Shown here one piece after another: positions 35,871-46,794 of a DNA stretch of 64,000 nt. Below the pieces are notes generated by a model, which was given only the letters and a program-made list of their open reading frames with translations, was not told the DNA's origin and made no database searches. How positions within the stretch are numbered: the stretch's first letter is position 1; every line of letters begins with the position of its first letter. Origin of the DNA: Muscardinus avellanarius (lineage: Eukaryota > Chordata > Mammalia > Rodentia > Gliridae); NCBI GenBank assembly GCA_963383645.1, contig OY726557.1, positions 125,528,895-125,592,894 on the forward strand, read 5' to 3'. Both the position numbers and the translations under genes were made by a program.

Positions 35871-36371
35871 GTGAGGACGTGTGGAAGGCACCGCTTGTGA
35901 GTGGCAAAGTGAGAGGTGGGCGCAGGCATGGCGCTAGCATACCCTGGGCCCTAGACCCGCACACCACCCACAGTGGGGTCCATCTGTCCACCAAGAGAAG
36001 CCGGGGAAACAAACATGGGTGAGAGGGCGAATGAAGATCACGGAACTCGGAGCTGGGGTGCTGTGGGATACGCAGGTGGCACCCTACCTAGTTTATGTTT
36101 TTGCATCTGAGCTCCTCTACCCAAGAAGAGGTTATGTTTTCTTCCCACTGAATTGGAAGCACCCTGAGGACAGAGGCCGGGGCTTGCTTGCAGTTGTCCC
36201 TCGAACTGTCCCTTCCATCCTCAGAGATCTGCTGCTGGGCGGCGGTGTGCTGGGTGGCAACAGGAACCCACCGTGCTTCTTGCGCTGGCCTTAGTTTCTT
36301 CATATGGACTTGAAGACGAGCATCATGGAAAAGCGCCTGCATCCTAGGGGCTGATGAACCTGTTTTGTCGT

Positions 36372-36555
36372 TGTTGTACTAGGGATTGAACCTAGAGGCA
36401 TTCTACCTCCACGCCGCACCCCCATCTCTTTATTTAAAATTTTGGGGGAGGTTTTGTTAAGTTCTTGACAGTCTTGCCAAGTTGCTGAAGCTGGTCTTGA
36501 ACCTCCTGCCTAAATCTCCCAACTACTAAGACTAGAGGCACGCCACACCAGGCTA
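36372..36555 (-). repeat. B1-dID/MEN-type SINE, diverged
   Basis: ID half ACTAGGGATTGAACCTAGAG to GCACCCCCATC; B1 half ends GCCACACCAGGCTA. Confidence 0.75.
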
Positions 36556-36629
36556 AATAACTGTTTTGAATCCCTGCCAGGCTCTTTAACTAACCGTGAT
36601 ACTGAGCACCTGGCCCACCAGGTTTCTCT

Positions 36630-36810
36630 TCAATCTGTGCTGTCTAATACAAGGGCCACTACTTTCTTTGCACTTAAAAAATCAGTGATTTGGTCATACC
36701 AGGTACAAGTCAAGTGCTACATAGCCACGTGGCACCTGTTTTGGCAAATGCAGGCAGAGAACACTTTCATCATGGAGAAAATTCTGTGGACAGCACTGGG
36801 CTACAGTGCA
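36630..36810 (+). mobile_element. hAT MITE fragment (CTGTCCAATA-type)
   Basis: GTGCTGTCTAATACAAGGGC, AAGTGCTACATAGCCACGTG and TGTGGACAGCACTGGGC. Confidence 0.5.
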
Positions 36811-36919
36811 GACCTGTATTAGTAGCTGCCTTGCAGAGTTGGGGAGGGCCACCGAGATCCCTGTGTGTAAGTACTAGGCTGGAGGCTGGCACACAGAAAT
36901 ACTGCAGCAGGCATCAGCA

Positions 36920-38900
36920 TCCGCCATTGTTCTGAATAATGACATGCTAATGAGAAGAAATAGCTGAGTCTCTGAACATGGCATCAGCCATAAACCCCTC
37001 GGGGACGCGGTGCCTCAGCAGCCCTGTGGGTGAAGAAGAGATGGGCCTTGTCCTTGGGAAGCTGGTGAAGGGGCATTGGCCTTTGGTTAGTTAATGTGGT
37101 GGGCAGGTGTCAGGAACCTCCAGAGAGATGGGGCATCTTGGGGACTTCGGTGGCCCCGAGGTGATCTTGGAACACCTGCAGGCTGATGTCCTTGCTGTGA
37201 TGTCACCCACTCATGATGGCATTGCGTCCGGTTTGTATCTGGCCTGGGTTCTGGCTGCAGCAAGCAGATGGGCTGGGGCCAGGGGTGGCAGGGTGGGGGA
37301 GCACTCGCTCAGAAGTCCATCTGAGCCATAATGCGGGGCAGACTCAGAACTCGGGGTCCAGATGGTCCTCTCTGTTCTCCCAGAGGGAGAACACGTGTTC
37401 TCAGCTCCTACTTGTGTCCTGCATGTTGGGGCCAAACAAGCAGGAGACCTGGACAGAGGGAACTGATGGCCTCGTGTTTCCCCCTCCCCCAGCTGTGGGA
37501 GCCTCGCCCAGCTGGGGGAGGGGGCAGGGCAGGTACTGCTGAATGACACCCCTTCTCAGGGCCATCACACAAGCCCTCACCTTCCCCTTCCCTCCCTTCC
37601 CCAACCCTCTCCTGAGCCAGGCAACTCGCCCAGACCAACAGGCAGATGACAGTGCCTCTTGGTTCCCTACTCCATAGATAACTCTGGACAGGTACTGGAT
37701 TATCTTGTACTGCACCCTTCCTAATGGAAAGGAGAATATTCACTTTGGGTCAGGAAAGGGAATTTGGGGGTAGCAGGAAACCCCAGGCAGGTGGGGTTCT
37801 GGCCAGAGAGTTCTCATTTCTCCTCTTCAGGGCTCAGGAGGCCTTTATCTAGCCATCCCCTTTGGCGGCATAGGTCATCTCCGAGGCCCACAAGAGGCCG
37901 TGTGGATGTGCAGGGTGGGCTGCAGGGAAGGGGTCTGCAGTGTGTCTCCAGCTGAAACCTGCCCAGATACCGGAGGCTCATCTCATCCCAGCCCCTGGTG
38001 CAGCCCTCCCCTTCCCACCTCCTTCTTTTCCTCCCTAGTAGGATGGATTGAGGCAGTGTGGAGAAATCCGAATAACTAATCAGAGTCCTCATTAACCCCC
38101 TGCCAGGATGCTCAAACATTCACTTTGCTGTTTGTGAAGCAGAAAAAAACCTCTCTCTGCATTAAAATTGATGCGTTATTAATCCCTGTGCTCCTGACCC
38201 GGAGCACAGCCCCTCCACCATCCTGCCGGAGGCCCAGCAGCATGGTGCTTGCTACCCCAGGCCTTCGGACTGTCCATTATTTATTGGCCCAGCACAGAGA
38301 AGCCTCTGCAACATGGGAGTAGGCTTGGAGCCAATAAGGAAGGGGGAGGCTGTCTTATTTCTTTCCTGGCCGGAGCCTGCCGGGATGGGGCAGGATGGAT
38401 CTCTGCTCATGGGGTGCAGGTGCCAGGCTGCCGCTGTGCTAGGCTGGGGAGGCTGAGTGAACAGCGGGCCGTGGGTGTCTCTGCAGACTTGAGAGAATGA
38501 GTTGAACTGCTCCCTAGTTCAGATGAGCCGCCCTGGGAGCTGGGAGCTTTTCAGTCCAGGGCTGGGCTGGGCTTGGAAGGCCTTATATAGGGCTTCAGAA
38601 CTGAATTTTTGCACACCTGGGGCCACAGTGCCCCACAGTCCTCTGGCACTCCTCCACACAGGGCTTGAAGCTCTTTTCTAGCTCTATACCCGGACAGGTG
38701 TCTCGATTGTCCACCCTCTGCACAAAAGCAGGAATCCAAAGAATCCTACATGTGCCTGAGCTGGTACCCACAGCTGTGGGGCCTCAAAGATACATCAGGT
38801 ACAGTCCCCATCCCCAAGGAGACTCCACTGCAGTGAGGACAAGATGCCCATACATAGAGAAACCTAATACTACAGTGAAGGAAGAAAGAAAGGAAGGAAG
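36920..38900. other. Single-copy DNA, no gene seen
   Basis: Contains the conserved-looking island at 38030-38225. The G/C-rich 37300-37650 segment carries overlapping frames on both strands without protein character. Confidence 0.45.
38030..38225. promoter_or_regulatory. Conserved-looking noncoding island
   Basis: Repeat-free with several homeodomain-like cores (ACTAATCAG, CATTAACC, GCGTTATTAATCC). Nothing coding is visible. The call rests on sequence texture only. Confidence 0.18.
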
Positions 38901-38901
38901 G

Positions 38902-39260
38902 TATTAGTCCATTTTCTGCTTCTATAACAAAATACCACAGACTGAGTAATTTATTTAAAAAAACAGAAGTTTGTCTCACTATTCTGGAGTCTGGGAAAAT
39001 CCAAAAACAAGAGGCCCCATCTGGTAAGGGCTTCCTGCTGTGTCGTAGCATAGAGAGGTCTCCATCTCTACACAGTGATGGAGACCTTGGTGGAACTGGA
39101 CCCCATCTTGTGATAACAAGCCGGCCCCTGAGACCATGGCATGGAGGCTCCTGAGGGCAGAGCCCTCTTGGCCTAATTACCGCTTACAGGTGCCACCTCT
39201 CAAGGTTGTTACAATGGCATTTTCATTTCAGCATGAGTCAGAGGGAACATTCACACCCCA
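38902..39260 (-). mobile_element. MaLR LTR fragment (MLT1/MST-like, antisense)
   Basis: TTAGTCCATTTTCTGCTTCT, AATACCACAGACTGAGTAAT and CTATTCTGGAGTCTGGGAAA are the reverse-oriented end of an ERVL-MaLR solo LTR. No viral genes are present. Confidence 0.65.
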
Positions 39261-39302
39261 GCAGGAAGAAAGGAGGGAGGGAGGACTCAGAAGGGGAAAG
39301 GA

Positions 39303-39331
39303 CTCTGGGCTCTGGGCTCTGGGCTCTGGGC
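39303..39331 (+). repeat. (TCTGGGC)4 minisatellite
   Basis: Four 7-bp units, then a degenerate fifth at 39335-39342. Confidence 0.85.
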
Positions 39332-39764
39332 AAGGCTCTGGGTTCTCACTTAACGACAATGGCATGAGAACTCTGCCTGTTGGTAGGAAGGCCTGTTGCG
39401 GATCAGCACTTCCTCCAGCTGGCTGGTGCTGGCCCGCCCCTCAGTACTGGCTGCCCATCCCCCTGACATGGGTCTGTCCACATCTGTTGCCTGCCTCAAC
39501 CTGGGAATTCACAGTTGGTGCCCAGGCCTGTGTAAATGACATAATACGGCCTCCTGTGCCACAGACTTCCAAGGACAGCTTTGAAAGCAGGAAGAGAAAG
39601 AAAGAACTGGAAGCGGAGGGTGATAAGCAGGAGGGCTGGAACCCCCACCTCTGGTTTCCAATCCCTTTATTACACCACACTGAGAAGGTCAGAGGCCGCC
39701 TTCCTAGTCTTTAACTTGGGTTGGTGAAGATGGCCTTTTGATTAAAATGTTTAAGATGACGAGG

Positions 39765-40350
39765 TGCTAGGGATTCAAGATGAGCAGAACAAGCTTGGGT
39801 CTCTGCCCACACAGGGCTTGGCATCTAATGAAGAAAGCAAGCATGACATAGAGTCAAAATTGAATGTGTAATTACAAACTTAACTAAGTATTCCAACTGA
39901 GTTAGGAAATACAATATAACAAAGGAGATTTACTTGGTCTTGAAAGTCAGCCTAGCCACCCTCAGGAAGAGAGTCCTGAGCCAAGATGTGAAACAAAACC
40001 AGGTGTTACTCATTGAAAGTGGACGAGGGTAAGACACCTGCTGGAAGGCTAACATAGCTTGTGCAAAGGCCCTGTGGTAGGAAGAATCACAGCCTGTTTG
40101 AAGGATCAAAGGTCTTGGTGGCTGGAAGGCAAAGAGTTAGCTAGATAAGAATGGAGAGATGGACAGGGCCAACCTGCATCTGTCCTTTGTGGTTGTCATA
40201 AGGATTTTTGGGCTGATCTCAACAGGAATAGGAAACCAGTAATGCATTTGAAACATAGGTGGCATGGGGGTGTAGTAGAATGAGGTTTGCACTTTAAAAG
40301 GATATCTCTGGCTGCTTAGTGGAGAACAGATGGGGAGTGCCGAGAATGTT
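39765..40350 (+). repeat. L2 3' region, long fragment
   Basis: AACATAGCTTGTGCAAAGGC CCTGTGG, GCTGATCTCAACAGGAATAG and AAAGGATATCTCTGGCTGCT follow L2 order over nearly 600 bp. Confidence 0.7.
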
Positions 40351-40892
40351 AAATGGGTCATCTGTCCCTTGCTGTTTCCTATCTCCCACTTTAGTGAGCT
40401 GAAGTCTATAGAATGTGCTGGAGCCTTATGAAAAGAGACACATATCTAAATCCTGATCACCCAGGACTCAGCCCTAGCTATGAATCCACAAAAATAAACC
40501 ATCGTCCTTGAAATGGAACCCCTTCTTTCCTACCACAGCAAACACTCGGGCTCTCGCAACCACTGACCATTAGAAGCCCAGCATTTTGATGCACTGGAGG
40601 GGTCCCTGCAGAACACGAGATATGCCCCAGCCTCTGTGAGACCAGATGTTGGGGGAGAAAGCAGCGGCTGGGGGAAGGGCTGTAGGATCAAGAGAGCTGG
40701 CCACAGGGGACCCAGGAAGCAGAAAGGTAGGCGGGGTTGTCCCTGTGTGCCCCATACACAGTGTATCTGGGAGTGCAGGTGCAGGAGTGGAAACACAAGC
40801 ATGAGGTCTCTATTGGCTGGAAGCTCCTCCTCTCCAACAAGCTAAAGGCCTGTTGTCTTTATTATTCTGCTTGCTACTTTTTTTTGAGGGGA

Positions 40893-41092
40893 GGATCCCT
40901 GGTGGTGGAGATTGAACCCAGGTTTCTCACACCCTAGGCAAGTGCCCTGCCTCTAAATTACATCCCCAGCCCTTTTGATTTGCTTTTGAAACAAAGTCTC
41001 ACTAGGTCACCCAGGCTGCCTTGAACTTGCCGTCCCCCTGTCTCAGCCTCTGGAGTAGCTGGACTTAAAGGCATGTACCACCTCACCACCTG
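40893..41092 (-). repeat. B1 plus longer ID-half SINE, older form
   Basis: The ID half keeps CACACCCTAGGCAAGTGCCC, absent from the common dimers, so it looks like an earlier B1-dID form. The B1 half includes CTAGGTCACCCAGGCTGCCT. Confidence 0.7.
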
Positions 41093-41149
41093 CAGCTTGC
41101 TACTCTCTTAAAAATAAGTGTTTGTGTCTAGCTCTGGCCCTTCCTTCTT

Positions 41150-41660
41150 TTATTTCAACAAGTATTAATTGATCATACTCTCTGTTCAAGGATACTCTGA
41201 GGGTCCAAAAAAAAAAAAAATTCTGTGCTGTTCTTGCCTTTCAGCATGCTACCTCCTAGGGGAAGCCAGATATGGAAACAGCTCACTTCCAGAAGGCAGA
41301 ACGAAGGCTTTAAGTGTAAAGCAACCACATGACTTGCTTTGCTAGGGACTGTCTCAGTCAAAACCTGTAGCTGCTGTGTAATTACTAATCGTGCTCTCTT
41401 TCACTCCCAGAATTATTCCAGTATGGGTGATAAACTATATGGCCACTCTAATAATGCGCATGGCTATGAAAAGGTATGGGTAGTTATTTATAGGAATCCA
41501 GGCGGCATCACAGAATAAATAAAATTTGAGTTGAGTCTTTGAGGAGTGAGCTGCATGTCAGCTTGAGATCAAGGAGAGAGGGCATCCCCAATCTAGTAAT
41601 TAGCAAGGCTGTAGGAATCGGGATGGTGGTGGTCATACAGGAGAGTATAGCTGGGCCATA
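41150..41660 (+). repeat. L2 fragment
   Basis: AAAATTTGAGTTGAGTCTTT GAGGAGTGAG and upstream diverged L2, with an A run at 41206-41220. Confidence 0.5.
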
Positions 41661-41667
41661 ACCAAGG

Positions 41668-41882
41668 CCAAGGTCAGCAAACTTTTTCTGTAAAGGTTCA
41701 GACAGTAGATATTTCAGGTTTTGTGTCACAACTATTCAACTCTGTCATCGTAGCTATTACTATACTCGACTGGGCCATTGTAGTAGAGAGGAGCTGTAGA
41801 TAATAGTCAACAGGTAGGTATGGTTGTGTTCCGATAAAACTTTATTTATAAGAAACAGGCAACCTCAGATTTGGCCCTCAAG
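41668..41882 (+). mobile_element. hAT-Charlie MITE (MER20-like)
   Basis: From AAGGTCAGCAAACTTTTTCT through GTTCCGATAAAACTTTATTT to CAGATTTGGCCCTC. It is close to full length for this roughly 220-bp family. The exact family name is from memory. Confidence 0.75.
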
Positions 41883-41887
41883 TGTGT

Positions 41888-42101
41888 GTCTTAGAGTCTG
41901 CTGCTTCCTCACTGTGACCAAAACACCTGACAACAACTTAGAAGCAGAAAAGTTAATTTGGCTGATGGTGTCTGAGGTTTAGTCCATGGTCAGCCATCTC
42001 CAAGGCAGAAGCATCATGGCAACAGGTATGGTGAAGCTGGAACACTCAGAGATAGGGGGGGAGGGGGAGGGGGAGGGGAGAGTGAGAGTGAGAGTGAGAG
42101 T

Positions 42102-42151
<50 letters not shown>

Positions 42152-42245
42152 AGCCCCCACCTGAACCCTGCTGCGCTGGGGACTGTGCCTCCAGTGCACC
42201 CACTTTTGGAGGGGATCATTCCAGATTCAAGCCATTACAACCTTA
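41888..42245 (-). mobile_element. ORR1-like MaLR LTR (antisense) with internal repeat expansion
   Basis: CACTGTGACCAAAACACCTG, GTTAATTTGGCTGATGGTG and CATCATGGCAACAGG resemble rodent ORR1. A G/A repeat (42049-42150) interrupts it. Confidence 0.6.
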
Positions 42246-42254
42246 GACCAGACA

Positions 42255-42545
42255 GCTTTAGACACAGGAACATATGGCTCATAGTTCTGGAGGCTGAGAA
42301 GTCCGAGAATGAAGTGTCAGCAGATTCAGTATCGGCCGAGGGGTCCTTCCTCGTAGACAGTGGTCTATCTCTACCCCTCCTCACTTGGTGAAAGTACTGG
42401 GGACCCCTTTTCAACCTTTCATAAAGACACTAACTCTTCACAAGGGTGGAGCCTCTGTGACTTAGTCACCCCGCATGCATGAGGCAGCAGCTCTTCATAG
42501 AGTTTGGGAAGGTCACGTTCAGACCGTGGCAGTGTAATTTCCCAG
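42255..42545 (-). mobile_element. MaLR LTR fragment (antisense)
   Basis: CATAGTTCTGGAGGCTGAGA, ACTAACTCTTCACAAGGGTG and TTCAGACCGTGGCAGTG. It abuts the previous LTR fragment. Confidence 0.55.
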
Positions 42546-42813
42546 CCCCCACCCTCAAAATACTTGGAGGGTCCTAAGAGATAAGCTGCAAAGTTAGGTA
42601 GTCACCATGTCATACATGTTCTCAAATACACATGCAAAAGATGCACCTTTTTTTAAATTAAAAAAAAATTAGAAAGCTAGGCATGATGGTGCACGCTTGT
42701 AATCCCAGCATTTGGGAGGCTGAGACTAGAGGACTGCGGTTTGTGGACAGCCTCAGGTACTTAGTGAGGCCCTCCACAACTTAGTGAAACCCTGTTTCAA
42801 AATAAAGAATAAA

Positions 42814-43027
42814 GTGCTCGCTTTGGCAGCACATATACTAAAATTGGAAAGATACAGAGAAGATTAGCATGGCCCCTGCGCAAGGATGACACGCAAATTC
42901 GTAAAGCGTTCCATATTTTTGTGGTGGTATCCCTGACCCTGGCTATGGTGGGCCTGGGTCTTGCCGAGAGGTGCCACCATATTGCTTCCCACCTCTCTCT
43001 GCTTCCTAATAAAAGAAGAAAGCAAAA

Positions 43028-43056
<29 letters not shown>
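42814..43056 (+). pseudogene. Chimeric U6 snRNA / mRNA 3'-end retropseudogene
   Basis: Positions 42814-42920 match U6 spliceosomal RNA over its full length, with three differences from the mammalian consensus as I recall it: C to T at U6 position 11 (42824), C to A at position 37 (42850) and G to A at position 90 (42903). The ACAGAGA box (42854-42860) is intact. The terminal T run is followed directly by about 100 nt of unrelated sequence with an AATAAA signal at 43008-43013. Roughly 10 nt later an A-rich (ATAA)n tail begins. A 13-bp duplication, AATAAAGAATAAA, flanks the insert at 42801-42813 and 43057-43069. U6 joined to the 3' end of another transcript, with a tail and a TSD, is the structure known for template switching by L1 reverse transcriptase. 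The upstream DNA is a SINE with no visible proximal sequence element or TATA box, so this is not an expressed U6 gene. I could not identify the donor mRNA. Confidence 0.9.
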
Positions 43057-43059
<3 letters not shown>

Positions 43060-43069
43060 AAAGAATAAA

Positions 43070-43322
43070 GCCGGGTGTGGTGGCGCATGCTTGTAATCCC
43101 CACGCTTGAGAGGCTGAGACAGGAGGGTCGCACGGGTTTAAAGCCAGCCTCAGCTACTTAGTGAGGCTCTCAGCAACTTAGTGAGACCCTGTTTACAAAT
43201 AAAATATAAAACGGGTCTGGAAGTATAGCCCGGAGGTAGAAAGCCTCTGGGTTCCACCCCCAGTACCACCAAAAAAAAAAAATAAATAAATAAAAATAAA
43301 AATAAAAATAAAAATAATAAAA
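43070..43322 (+). repeat. B1-dID/MEN-type SINE, GGTCTGG subfamily, nested
   Basis: A complete dimer from GCCGGGTGTGGTGGCGC to CCCCCAGTACCACC and an (AAATA)n tail. Its ID half carries the variant GGTCTGGAAGTATAGCCC instead of the common GGGCTGGGGGTGTAGCTC. TSD copies flank it at 43057-43069 and 43323-43335. Confidence 0.85.
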
Positions 43323-43434
43323 AATAAAGAATAAAAAATAGGACAGGGAGTGTAGCTCAAAAGTCGAATGCCCCTGGGTTCCACCCCCCAGACCCGCAAT
43401 AAATAAATAAATTAAATAACATAAAATAAGTTGG

Positions 43435-44215
43435 AGTCTACAAATAGAGGTCCTAGGATTTGCTGTTGGGGTGTGGAGGGTGGCGGGTGGGGGGAGCAGG
43501 AAGCAATCGCAAGGACAGAGGGCTGGCTTGAGGCCTGAGCCCTTGCTCGTAGTCATGCCAGAGTATAGATATCCATCCTTCTAGAATCTTCTTTCCTGTT
43601 CCATGTCCCCCCCACCCCCCCCTTCCCTAGCCTCTCCACCATTCCAAGGGTGCTGAGGAACCTCATCCTCTCTCAGGCAGACAGTGACAAGGAGCCGCCC
43701 TCTGATTTTTCCACGGAGTGAAGGCAGTTAATGACCACTCTCAGAGGGCCGCACTGCTGCTCGTGGGGGTTAACCCTGACGCGGGCTCCCGCAGCCTCTG
43801 GGGCTGTGCCCTGCCTGATCACTTTCACAGATGCTGGGCTGCTTAGCCACCTGCCATCACCTGCGTGCTCCCCAAGCCCTCTGGAACGAGCAGTCGCCTG
43901 GACACTGAACGCCCAACAGATAACTTGAGATCCCGAGCTGCAGAAAGACCAGCTCCCCAGGAATCTAGTAGGGAAGGGCTCTCAGATTCTCCTTACCATG
44001 TCTTGCTCTGGGTCCTGCCCGGGAAAGATGTCTTGTTCTCCTTCTCTGTCTTGCTTAGGGGGTCTGCTTTCATTTTCCCTGCCTGGCTTTCCCCATGTGT
44101 GGGTGTGGACCCTTTCCTTATCCCCCCCTAAACTTGTTGCCTGAGCACATGTTTACTGAACACATGGAGCAGGATCTGCCAGGGCTGACTCACCCTGGGT
44201 ACAAATTTAAAGGGA
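43435..44215. other. Single-copy DNA, no gene seen
   Basis: No repeat or coding signal beyond a faint L2/MIR-like end near 44150. Confidence 0.4.
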
Positions 44216-44424
44216 GCTGGGCACGGTGGCACAGGCCTAGGATCTAAGTACTTAAGAGGCTGAGACAGGAGGATCACAGGTTCAAGGCCAGCCTCAGCAA
44301 CTTAGCTAGCCTCTCAGAAACCTAGGGAGACCTCATCTCAAAACAAAAATGAAAAGGACTAGAGGTATAGCTTGGAGGTAAAATGGCCCTGCATTCAATC
44401 CCCAGTATAAAAAAAATAAAAATG
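44216..44424 (+). repeat. B1-dID/MEN-type SINE
   Basis: Dimer from GCTGGGCACGGTGGCACAGG to CAATCCCCAGTATAAAAAAA. Confidence 0.85.
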
Positions 44425-44439
44425 AGGGGACACCCCAAA

Positions 44440-44930
44440 TTCAATAATCAAGTGAAATAATATTTTAATGCAATAGGTCTGGTTCTTGCAGTAGTTTTTA
44501 AAGATCAACACGAATGACAAAAACGCATGATAAGCACATAGCAAAAACTGTTAACATTTTTGACTGATGCATTATAACTGTACATATTTAGGGTGCCATC
44601 TGGTACTAAATAAACATACATATGCAGTCAGGGTGGTGTTCCTGAGTTTTCCTTTAGCTTCAGGCTCCAGTGTGGTTTGGCAAGGCTGGAGGTCGCTGTA
44701 GCTGTTTTTGTCTCTTCCTGAGGTTTGGGTGCCCCTTCGGCTTTGTGCCAGAGGCAAGGCCTCTCTGAACCTCACTGTAGTCCCAGCCTTAAGAAGGTGC
44801 CAGAGGGAGGCCTACGTGTGCCAGAACAAGTGAAACTCTGCACCCGAGAGAAGACAGAACCTCAACAGCTCCCTGCGGCCCCAGGAGAAGGGTTTCCCAT
44901 TATCCACATTCTCCATCCCTGGAGCTTACT
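44440..44930. other. Unclassified, possibly old repeat
   Basis: On the minus strand, ACCCTAAATATGTACAGTTA resembles a retroelement 3' end, but I cannot assign a family. Confidence 0.3.
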
Positions 44931-44999
44931 TTTCTAACTAACACTTTTTTTCTCTGTTCTGCTGAGTTTTACACACTTTCTTTCTTTCCTTTATCTTTT

Positions 45000-45266
45000 T
45001 TTGGGGAGGAATGCTAGGTATTGAACCCAGGGGCATTCTACCTCTGGGATATACCCGCAACACTTTTTATTTATTTATTTATTTATTTATTATTTTTTTA
45101 TGTTTGGTGGTACCGGGGTTTCTGGAAACCCTTCTACCTATTTTTATACTTTTTTTTTTTTGAAATAGGGTCTCATGAAGTTGCTGAGGCTGACCTCAAA
45201 TCTGTGATCCTACTATCTTAGCCTCCTAAGTACTGGAATTACAGGAATGTGCCATGGTGCCTAACT
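45000..45266 (-). repeat. Rearranged SINE: two ID halves and one B1 half
   Basis: One ID half (45018-45062), a (TTTA)n linker (45065-45100), a second ID half of the GGTCTGG subfamily (45106-45140), a T run, then one B1 half ending at GCCATGGTGCCTAAC. Confidence 0.7.
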
Positions 45267-45603
45267 ATACCCTCTCCCCCCCCCCCCCAAACAGACACAC
45301 TTTTAAACCCTGGCCTATATTCCTCAGGAAGTTGGGGGGAGTATTTAAATTCCTAATACTCTACTCTCTTTCGTTTACCTTTTTCTCCTTTGCCCTAATA
45401 CTCTGCATTTTATTTGTGTCTCTTGTTTATGGTCTTCATTCCAGCCCCAACCAGAATGCAGACCTCATGAATGCTGGGATTTTTGTCACTTCTTTTCACA
45501 ATTGTGAACAATTCCTGGCACAGAGCAGACACTAAAAAAGCTGTTGTTGAATGAGTGAATAATAATTCAGTTCCTTTTTCTTTTCTCTTTCCTCTTTCAG
45601 ACT

Positions 45604-45608
<5 letters not shown>

Positions 45609-45655
<47 letters not shown>

Positions 45656-45851
45656 GGTCTGGGGTTGAAACCCATGGGCATTTGACCTCTGAGCTACACC
45701 CCCTGCCCTATTTTTTATTCTTTATTTTGAAACAAGGTCTCACTAAGCTGTGGAGGGCCTCACTAAGTAGCTAAGGCTGTCTGTGAACCATAATCCTCCA
45801 GTCTCAGCCTCCCAATGCTGGAATTAAAAGTGTGTGCCACCATGCCAGGCT
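45609..45851 (-). repeat. B1-dID/MEN-type SINE with (CT)n tail
   Basis: (CT)n at 45609-45652, ID half GGGGTTGAAACCCATGGGCA, linker TTTTTTATTCTTTATTTTG, B1 half ending CACCATGCCAGGC. Confidence 0.85.
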
Positions 45852-45889
45852 TAGACCTCTCTTATAATTGCCCAAAGAAGGTTAAATCA

Positions 45890-46079
45890 TTCTTCTTCTT
45901 CTTTTTCTCCTTCTTCTTCTTCTTCTTCTTCTTCTTCTTCTTCTTCTTCTTCTTCTTCTTCTTCTTCTTCTTCTTCTTCTCCTTCTCCTTCTCCTTCTCC
46001 TTCTCCTTCTCCTTCTCCTCCTCCTCCTCCTCCTCCTCCTTCTCCTCCTCCTCCTCCTCCTCCTCCTTTTTTTTTTTTT
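45890..46079 (+). repeat. 190-nt pure polypyrimidine tract
   Basis: (CTT)n, (CTCCTT)n, (CTC)n and a T run without one purine. Confidence 0.95.
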
Positions 46080-46499
46080 AACAAGTCAAAGGGCTATCTG
46101 TCCCAGGCCTTTACCCTAAGTAGGCCACACAAAACCAGCAGAAGGTTTAAAATTTCAGTTATTATTTAACAAGTCCTACATAGACACCAGGAAAGAATAT
46201 TTTTCAGTGTAAAAGCTCGGAGTTTTCAAGGTATGCTGTGCCTTTTATTAGTTTTGAATCAGGGAGTAACTCCATGCAACTTAAATTAATGGTGATACTT
46301 TCCTGTGACTTAGCTAAGGTGCTCCAGTCTTAATTTTGATTATTCTGCCTGCATAATGGGTGTGTTGATTCTAGCTGCCAAACTCAGAGTTATCATGAAA
46401 CTTAAAGAAAACCCCAGTGGCCACGGCTGGAATGTCTAGGGATGTAGAAATCATCTCCAAGGCTCAGGGGTTTGTCCAGTCTTATTAACACTGGGCAAG

Positions 46500-46737
46500 A
46501 GCTGGGCATGGTGGCGCACACTTGTAATCCCTGCGCTTGGGAGGCTGAGACAGGAGGATTGTACAGGTTTGAAGCCAGCCACAGCTACTTAGTGAGGCAT
46601 TCAGCAACTTAGTGAGACCCTGTTTCCAAATAATATTTAAAAAAAGGTCTGGGAGTATAGCCCGGAGGTAGAAAACCTCTGGGTTCCACCCCCAGTACCA
46701 CCAAAAACAAACAAACAAACAAACAAACAAACAAACA
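46500..46737 (+). repeat. B1-dID/MEN-type SINE, GGTCTGG subfamily, 13-bp TSD
   Basis: Complete dimer with an (AAAC)n tail (46703-46740). TSD AACACTGGGCAAG at 46487-46499 and 46738-46750 is perfect, which suggests a fairly recent insertion. Confidence 0.9.
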
Positions 46738-46794
46738 AACACTGGGCAAGGCAGAACAAGGCAGCCTCTGACACAGACCACAGTGGAAATGACC

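Larger units (their letters stand above)
42801..43335. repeat. Three copies of one 13-bp insertion target site
   Basis: AATAAAGAATAAA occurs at 42801-42813, 43057-43069 and 43323-43335. It is the normal linker sequence of the host dimeric SINE. The first pair brackets the U6 chimera and the second pair brackets a complete SINE. The outer copies agree over 15 bp (42799-42813 and 43321-43335). Two separate retroposition events apparently used the same A-rich site. Confidence 0.85.
42671..43431 (+). repeat. Host B1-dID/MEN-type SINE, split by two insertions
   Basis: The B1-like half is at 42671-42813, from GCTAGGCATGATGGTGCACG to the AATAAAGAATAAA linker. The ID-like half resumes at 43323-43431 and ends in CAGACCCGCAATAAATAAAT. 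The 509 bp between them are the U6 chimera and a second SINE. Confidence 0.85.

Noticed and set aside
39136..39714. 192-codon plus-strand frame
   Set aside because: Starts in a MaLR LTR and runs through a 7-bp minisatellite.
42814..42920. A functional U6 snRNA gene
   Set aside because: Three substitutions, no visible PSE or TATA upstream (the flank is a SINE), and TSD plus A-rich tail mark it as a retrocopy.
45815..46081. Phe/Ser-rich open frame
   Set aside because: Translation of a polypyrimidine microsatellite.
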